A stretch of DNA of 64,000 nucleotides from a filamentous cyanobacterium ESFC-1 (GTDB lineage Bacteria; Cyanobacteriota; Cyanobacteriia; Cyanobacteriales; Spirulinaceae): the NCBI GenBank assembly GCA_000380225.1, contig KB904821.1:4522938-4586937 (forward strand). The letters are read 5' to 3'. This document shows positions 61,101 through 64,000 of the stretch, piece after piece. The number at the start of each line of letters is the position of its first letter. Within the stretch, counting starts at the first letter, position 1. The notes beneath the pieces are model-generated. The model was not told the origin of the DNA. It made no database searches and saw only the letters and a list, made by a program, of their open reading frames with translations. Both the position numbers and the translations under genes were made by a program.

Positions 61101-62684
61101 AATTGCATACAAACAAGACTGCTCGGAAACACGATCGCGCAACTCCCGCACAATCTCTAATCGCTGTTGTTGGGATGTCACTGCGTCCTCATATTGTTTC
61201 AGCGATCGATGTAAATCAGCTAAATGATTTAACCCCTTAGCCGCCCAATCTTTGACCTCTAGCTCAACATAAAGATTGATAGCTTGTTGATAATTGGAAA
61301 TAGCTATTTCTTTCTGCTCTAAATTACGATAACTTGAGCCAAGCATATAATAAGCATTGGCTTGATTCCGTTTTTGCTCTAACTCAGTCGCTAAACTTAA
61401 AGCCTGATTGAAATATTCAATTGCGTTGTTCCATGCTTTTAGATTGTCGTACAGACAACCAATATCATACAAACAAGATTGCTCAGAAACGCGATCGCGC
61501 AACTCTCGAACAATCCCTAATCGCTGTTGTTTGGATATAATTGCGTCCTCATATTGTTGTAATTCTCGTTGTAACGTCGCCAGATATTCTAAGGCTTGAT
61601 TTGCCCAATAATTTACACCCAACTCGATATAAATATCGACAGCTTTACGATAGTTTGCAATCGCGTCATTTTTTTGATTTAAACCTTGGTCACATCGAGC
61701 GAACATAAAATGACAATTGGCGATTTTTTCTGAATTGTCTTCTAAACTTTCTACAACCTGAAAAGCTTCAGAAAAATGGGTTAATGCTTTTTCATATTGC
61801 TGAAGATTAAACTGTAGCATCGCCAAATTGTACAAACTAGAGTAGATATTGTTGCCATCTTCTAGTTTCTTGAAAAGCTCGATTTGAATTTGGTAATACT
61901 GAATTGTTGTGTCGTGTTTTTCTAATCGTTTAGTAACATCAATCAACCAACCTAACGTTTCTTGCTGCTCACTAGGGTTTTCTAATGCTTGCGCGATCGC
62001 GAGACGTTGCTCAAAATAAGTTAAAGCTGGCTCTAACTCGTTTAGCTCTCGATGACTACAGCCCAACCAAGCCAAAGCCAAGCTTTCCATCGCTCGCTCT
62101 TGGACAATTTGGGCGTATTCCAGTACAGTTAGACAACCCGCGATCGCGTCGTTAAACTTACCTTGATAATACTGAACTTTACCCACCTCGATCGCAAGCC
62201 AATTCGCTGTATTTAAATCATCAAACTCTAGTAAAACTTTAATTTGTAGCTTGTAGAGTTCTAAAGCTTCATTTAACTGGCTTTGCTCAAAATAATATTG
62301 CGCCAATTGACTCAAATGTTGCCAAACTTGTGTATAAAACTGCTCTTGATTCAGTTTTCGGAAAAAGCGATATGCTTGGCATAAATTCTCAATACCTTGC
62401 CCAATTTCGCCTTTGGCTTGTTGAGTGAAACCAAGATAATAATAAGCGGCTCCTTGCTGCCATTGGTTTTCTAATTCAAGAGCCACGTTAAGATATTCTG
62501 TTAGGGTTGCGATCGCGTTGTCCCAATCTTGAGCCGAATAATACGCTATTCCTAAATTCCCCAAGATTTCGCATTCGGCGGGACGGTTATCTTGTCTGGC
62601 TTCGAGGCGATCGCCTCGTTTGCGAATTTGGATCAGTTGTTCTTGGAAGGTGGCAATTTGTTCTTGCGGCGTTGGTGCGTTCAT
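55110..62684 (-). CDS. Giant TPR-CHAT protein
   Basis: The 2524 residues have three parts. Residues 1 to about 660 are ordinary TPRs, including near-duplicate units such as QYEDAVTSQQQRLEIVRELR. About 700-2000 are some 27 longer, about 45-residue TPR-like units of the NIEQAIxxYxxAL...WAxxQxxLGxxY type. The C-terminus (about 2180-2524) is a CHAT caspase-like domain with catalytic His2338 in HFSCHGYF and Cys2406 in LSACETG. A protease switched by TPR-sensed ligands is the likely role, as in Csx29-like TPR-CHAT proteins, though no CRISPR genes are here. A 276-base tandem duplication lies inside. The middle portion lacks HIP1 sites, unlike the N-terminal part. Confidence 0.92.
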   Translation of the reverse strand: MNAPTPQEQIATFQEQLIQIRKRGDRLEARQDNRPAECEILGNLGIAYYSAQDWDNAIATLTEYLNVALELENQWQQGAAYYYLGFTQQAKGEIGQGIENLCQAYRFFRKLNQEQFYTQVWQHLSQLAQYYFEQSQLNEALELYKLQIKVLLEFDDLNTANWLAIEVGKVQYYQGKFNDAIAGCLTVLEYAQIVQERAMESLALAWLGCSHRELNELEPALTYFEQRLAIAQALENPSEQQETLGWLIDVTKRLEKHDTTIQYYQIQIELFKKLEDGNNIYSSLYNLAMLQFNLQQYEKALTHFSEAFQVVESLEDNSEKIANCHFMFARCDQGLNQKNDAIANYRKAVDIYIELGVNYWANQALEYLATLQRELQQYEDAIISKQQRLGIVRELRDRVSEQSCLYDIGCLYDNLKAWNNAIEYFNQALSLATELEQKRNQANAYYMLGSSYRNLEQKEIAISNYQQAINLYVELEVKDWAAKGLNHLADLHRSLKQYEDAVTSQQQRLEIVRELRDRVSEQSCLYAIGNLYNDLKEWDNAIKYFNQALNLATELEQKQNQANAYYMLGSSYSNLEQKEIAISNYQQSVNLYVELEVKDWAAKGLEYLATLQRELRQYEDAITSQQQRLGIVRELGDRVSEQSCLYDIGCLYYDQKEWENAIKYFELALQLAVYLEENSTKYNAQYILGSRRKNDGVWITIREEKYKQATVQLDLGDLYRKRIQGNKANNIEQSISYYIAALEVRTFEALPYQWSSLQNRLGNTYLERIQGNKANNIEQAINYYKAALKVYTREAYPKDWAMVQVNLGGTYKKRIEGKKLENYNQAIACYQAALEVRTRETEPLNWASLQNRLGNIYSDDVSGDKAQNVETAIRYYESALEVYTCEAYPKDWAMVQVNLGGTYKKRIEGKKLENYNQAIACYQAALEVRTRETEPLNWASLQNRLGNIYSDDVSGDKAQNVETAIRYYESALEVYTCEAYPKDWAMVQVNLGCIYHRRINGRRIKNIEQSISYFTAALEVRTREKYPQKWAELQCYLGTAYTERIKGSKSQNLETAIAHLESALEVYNHQDNPKNSANVHLNLGGIYYQRSVGNITENLEIALSHYQAALEFYNCEDYPEDWTAIQHGLGNIYQNKNYNSFGEKADNIEQAITAYKAVLEVSNREALPHLLILSKLGLANAYSKRVRGDKADNIEQAIALYKLILDFDDNYLYRTQSDVYTQASPEQLWSAIQNNLGLTYRERIEGNKADNIEQAIAAHKLALTVLTREDYPQDWADTQKKLGDVYQERIKGNKLNNLEESIRYYEAALKVYTCEDFPEDWAGIQNDLGNVYRHRIKGNQAANIERSIAYHTKALAVFNRPTYPRDWAMLQNNLGVSYYCRVKGIKSQNIEDAILFYNNALQVCTYNDFPEDWARTQNNLGNAYRDRIRGEKSQNLERAITAYKSALIVRTYEEYIEDWASIQYSLGLTYIDRIQGEKEDNIEQAILAYENALEFYLKQLTLSENEVAATNFDLDSPTILEDESSQLKGALVTSDVNWKFHDYNSWVKSCVGLQINLADSYKNRIKGNQNKNLQKVINYYNAALKFRPREAFPEEWADIKLRLGVVYTNKISEDKTSDVADEYFLSEAIRCYQAALEIYTLEKFSEQWAEIQYFIAATYFHSQKYNNPEYGEKAITAFEESLRIYSPQNDPQRWAEIQNLLGIIYQEHTLGNMADNLEKALDYHRLALTIYTKQIFPEKWAETQTHLGAAYSWQVKGDQFDNCKKSIAAYEAALSIYNKQDFPEKWANCKIGISVVYLLTGEFDQKGKNIEKAIAALGDALKSFKPEKYPSKYAAIQHNLAEAYKLRKSGEKYENLSKVILAAEESLAWQKNPTVNPRSWGTVNLILGDTYIRLFKYKNLTDYLEKSKFHYEQSLEVFTRDLHPERWAESLKCLANVYLEQKEFKKVIALYQQSLQVFTYQSFPNRYAKIIFFVGIVYWKTKSYHLAYEAFAKAIETVDYLRGEIISGDEVKRKLNEEWIELYILMVRVCIQLKRYDKALEYADRSKARNLTELIAARDLYGSDIPEATRLQLQQIRQNIAKEKERLQQTSQSNSSYLNQLREEFNRLSPYQPLTVPDIHKLLDKETAVIEWYISSVSNQILTFTVLPNLSESKTKETSEISLWQSSGEDFRQLIDWTNAYLRDYRTNKTQWQNSLPQRLATLADILHIDEILESLFQKSPNCKRLILIPHRFLHLFPLHALPLSLPESENQLLQDIFPQGVSYAPNCQILRQAQNRHRPDFDRLFAIQNPTEDLAFTDIEVEALPPYFNPHHILKHAEAQKAALNLDNAHCAHFSCHGYFNFNNPLLSALILANSELPPPPPQDNPNRYLEQANGNYLDLGQCLTLTDILQLNLQECRLVTLSACETGQVQLDSTDEYISLASGFILAGASAVVSSLWAVNDLSTALLMIRFYQNLKQGETVPLALQHAQTWLREATKADLTTWASSCLRPTVQVALRSYLRDAEEVPFQSPYYWAAFYAVGG
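59721..60272 (-). repeat. In-gene tandem duplication, 2 x 276 bases
   Basis: Two nearly identical 276-base blocks (59721-59996 and 59997-60272), each encoding 92 residues or two TPR-like units, lie head to tail in the giant CHAT gene. The base difference seen by eye is AATCTTTGGG against AATCTTTAGG near the start. The reading frame is kept. The near identity indicates recent duplication or gene conversion. Confidence 0.93.
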
Positions 62685-62827
62685 AGGACAACTCCAGACT
62701 GTAATCCACTCACTTTCTCCTAATTTAACCCATCGCCTTAATAACTAGGTTAAACTACACAAATAATTAATAAATTTATAGCAAAGCTGAGTTGTATTAC
62801 GATTCTGCTTCATTAGCCCAGTACCTA

Positions 62828-63181
62828 TCACTTATCCTCTGCCAAAATTGCCTGAATGTCGTTTACTGTGATATCAGTTTGTTCAGTTTTACTATAAATT
62901 GTCAACAGTAAAATACTTGTCTCTGACTCTAGTAAATAAATAACGCGATAACCTGCACTTTTGCCTTTTTTGAGATTGCTATTTTTGACTCTAACCTTGT
63001 AAATATAAAGATCGGACTCAAAACCAACAAGGCGATCGCCCAAAAAATTACCTTGTTGCAACTCAACAATTAATGATTGCAGATCGGAACGAATATTCCG
63101 ATATTTCTTGGCTAATTTCTTTAAATTCTTTTTAAATTCAGGAGTTAGGTCGATTTGGACTTCACTTGAATCATTCTGCAT
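62828..63181 (-). CDS. RelE/ParE-type toxin
   Basis: The 117 residues have the RelE-like fold: an N-terminal IDLTPEFKKNLKKLAKKY helix, LVGFESDLYIYKVRVKN, KGKSAGYRVIYLLESE with the conserved Arg, and ILLLTIYSKTEQTDI. This is the pattern of ribosome-dependent mRNA interferases of the RelE/HigB group. The ATG at 63181 overlaps the antitoxin gene by 11 bases; an earlier TTG is also in frame. The pair is autonomous with about 140 bases to the giant CHAT gene. Confidence 0.9.
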   Translation of the reverse strand: MQNDSSEVQIDLTPEFKKNLKKLAKKYRNIRSDLQSLIVELQQGNFLGDRLVGFESDLYIYKVRVKNSNLKKGKSAGYRVIYLLESETSILLLTIYSKTEQTDITVNDIQAILAEDK

Positions 63182-63413
63182 CAATGCCTTCCCACATCTG
63201 CTCTAAAGGAATGCGATCGCGCTTCTTGGCTTCTTGTAATGCTTGTTTTAAACTGGCTTTTATTTCTTCTGTTGGTGTGTCATCAGGATCGCGATCGTCA
63301 GTCATCAATATAATAATTTTGACGCGATGGTTGGCGGGAATTTCTAAGGGTTGGTCGAGTAGCAGTTGCCCATTTTCATCAACATTTCCCATCACTTCAA
63401 ATGCTTGTATCAT
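63171..63413 (-). CDS. Antitoxin partner of the RelE-type toxin
   Basis: The 80 residues begin MIQAFEVMGNVDENGQLLLD and continue HRVKIIILMTDD, then a charged helical tail (ASLKQALQEAKKRDRI). The N-terminal domain is a close paralogue of the antitoxin at 52067-52339, which guards a MazF toxin. It would bind DNA or dimerise through that domain while the tail blocks RelE. It precedes and overlaps the toxin gene. Confidence 0.85.
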   Translation of the reverse strand: MIQAFEVMGNVDENGQLLLDQPLEIPANHRVKIIILMTDDRDPDDTPTEEIKASLKQALQEAKKRDRIPLEQMWEGIDAE

Positions 63414-63468
63414 GGTTGTTTTGATTGCTTTCTTTTAAATTATAGTAATATAAATTGACTTATTGATT

Positions 63469-63527
63469 AGTTCGCGAAAGTGGACTTTGCCATATTGGTT
63501 CCCCAGATTTCGCGCTCTGCGGGCGGG
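63469..63527 (-). repeat. Dispersed CCCGCCC / CTGGGGAACC / AAAGTCC repeat, copy 3
   Basis: Read on the minus strand: AACCCGCCCGCAG, AAATCTGGGGAACCAATATG, GCAAAGTCCACTTTCGCGAA. Same order of blocks as at 21388-21456. Confidence 0.65.
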
Positions 63528-63569
63528 TTAGGGGAGAAATGGTAGGTTGAAACTTGCTGGTGGGGCTTT

Positions 63570-63602
63570 AGAACCCCGGATTCTTAAAGAAACCGGGGTT
63601 CT
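63570..63602. repeat. CCCCGG/CCGGGG palindrome after glpK
   Basis: AGAACCCCGGATTCTT and AAGAAACCGGGGTTCT are inverted arms of 16 bases with one mismatch (63570-63602). A further GGGGGTTCT follows. On the minus strand it lies shortly after the glpK stop and is a plausible terminator. Confidence 0.8.
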
Positions 63603-63625
63603 GGGGTAAGTCGGGGGTTCTGGGG

Positions 63626-64000
63626 CTAATCAATCCAATCTTTGGCGCGTTCGACGGCTTTGCTCCACTGCTCGAAGTTGGCTTGGGCTTGGGCTTGATT
63701 TTCGCCGGGTTTAAAGGTGCGTTCGACTTGGCGCTTGGCGATCAAGTCGTCGTAGTTATCCCAGAAACCCGTGGCGAGTCCGGCTCCGAAAGCTGCGCCT
63801 TGGGCGGTTGCGTCGAGGATTTCGGGGCGCTCGACGGGAATGCCCAGGACATCAGCTTGGAATTGCATGAGGAAGTCGTTGCGAGATGAGCCGCCGTCAA
63901 CTTTTAGGAGGGCGATGGGGGTGTCGCCGTCTTTGTTCATGGCATCGACGACTTCTTTGACTTGGTAGGCGATGGATTCGAGGACAGCCCTCACGATATG
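63626..64000 (-). CDS. glpK: Glycerol kinase, C-terminal part (cut by window edge)
   Basis: The visible 124 residues are the C-terminus of the FGGY-family glycerol kinase: HIVRAVLESIAYQ, LLKVDGGSSRNDFLMQFQAD, IPVERPEILDATAQGAAFGA and ATGFWDN, ending ERAKDWID. DGG...N is the ATP-binding motif of the second lobe. The enzyme makes glycerol 3-phosphate from glycerol and ATP. The frame is open to base 64000, so the gene continues beyond the window; the GTG at 63994 is not its start. Confidence 0.95.
   Translation of the reverse strand, partial: HIVRAVLESIAYQVKEVVDAMNKDGDTPIALLKVDGGSSRNDFLMQFQADVLGIPVERPEILDATAQGAAFGAGLATGFWDNYDDLIAKRQVERTFKPGENQAQAQANFEQWSKAVERAKDWID

Noticed and set aside
55110-62684. 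Type III-E CRISPR (Csx29-like) association of the giant TPR-CHAT protein
   Set aside because: No repeat-spacer array or cas7-11-like gene exists in the window; TPR-CHAT proteins occur widely without CRISPR.

Overview
The window is cyanobacterial chromosome, most likely from a filamentous Oscillatoriales-type organism. This rests on the very frequent HIP1 octamer GCGATCGC, arrays of 7-base tandem repeats (TTATTGG, TTGTTGG and relatives) between genes, and lineage-typical genes: a DUF2854 protein, SipA, a DUF1822 / CHASE2-CHAT / DUF928 cluster, several CHAT proteins, Uma2 proteins and many toxin-antitoxin loci. No rRNA, tRNA or CRISPR array was seen. The window cuts a gene at each end: a minus-strand N-terminus at 1..135 and the C-terminus of glycerol kinase at 63626..64000.

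Layout. 1-15.5 kb is mostly housekeeping: DUF2854, purB, a membrane protein with internal repeats, a broken PD-(D/E)XK transposase-type gene, an iron-sulfur aldo/keto reductase, a bifunctional-nuclease-family protein divergent from riboflavin synthase, tenA, and a three-gene run ending a DUF3488/transglutaminase-like membrane protein whose catalytic Cys and His are replaced. 15.5-25.8 kb has a secreted TPR-CHAT protein, a lipoprotein, a mazEF-like pair, a HicB-like pseudogene, a structured non-coding stretch with an IS200/IS605-like end, an Uma2 protein, sipA, a long CbiX chelatase and a 3-hydroxyisobutyrate-dehydrogenase-like enzyme.

25.8-32.1 kb is a compositionally foreign island: visibly AT-rich and nearly free of HIP1 sites, it holds two overlapping minus-strand genes. 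The first encodes a 1323-residue SF2 helicase with a C-terminal PD-(D/E)XK-like nuclease; the second encodes a 789-residue protein I cannot assign to a family. Translational coupling, composition and domain make-up suggest an undescribed or little-described defence module. This is the best candidate for a new system in the window.

32-46 kb returns to core functions: a glycosyltransferase with TPRs, a three-gene signalling cluster (response regulator, hybrid histidine kinase, diguanylate cyclase), an OppD-type ATPase, an orphan dndE surrounded by repeats, gnd, a DUF2752 protein, a 7TM-HD phosphodiesterase and a degenerate ADP-ribosylglycohydrolase-like protein. 46.3-51.7 kb is a co-directional cluster: sigma factor, DUF1822, CHAT-CHASE2, DUF928.

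51.7-63.4 kb is rich in conflict genes: a MazF pair bounded by direct repeats, an unknown two-gene membrane module, a HepT/MntA pair, a giant 2524-residue TPR-CHAT protein with a recent internal duplication, and a RelE-type pair whose antitoxin resembles the MazF partner. Tandem and palindromic repeats occupy many of the intergenic gaps and sometimes supply start codons or touch stop codons, which suggests that they shape rearrangement here.
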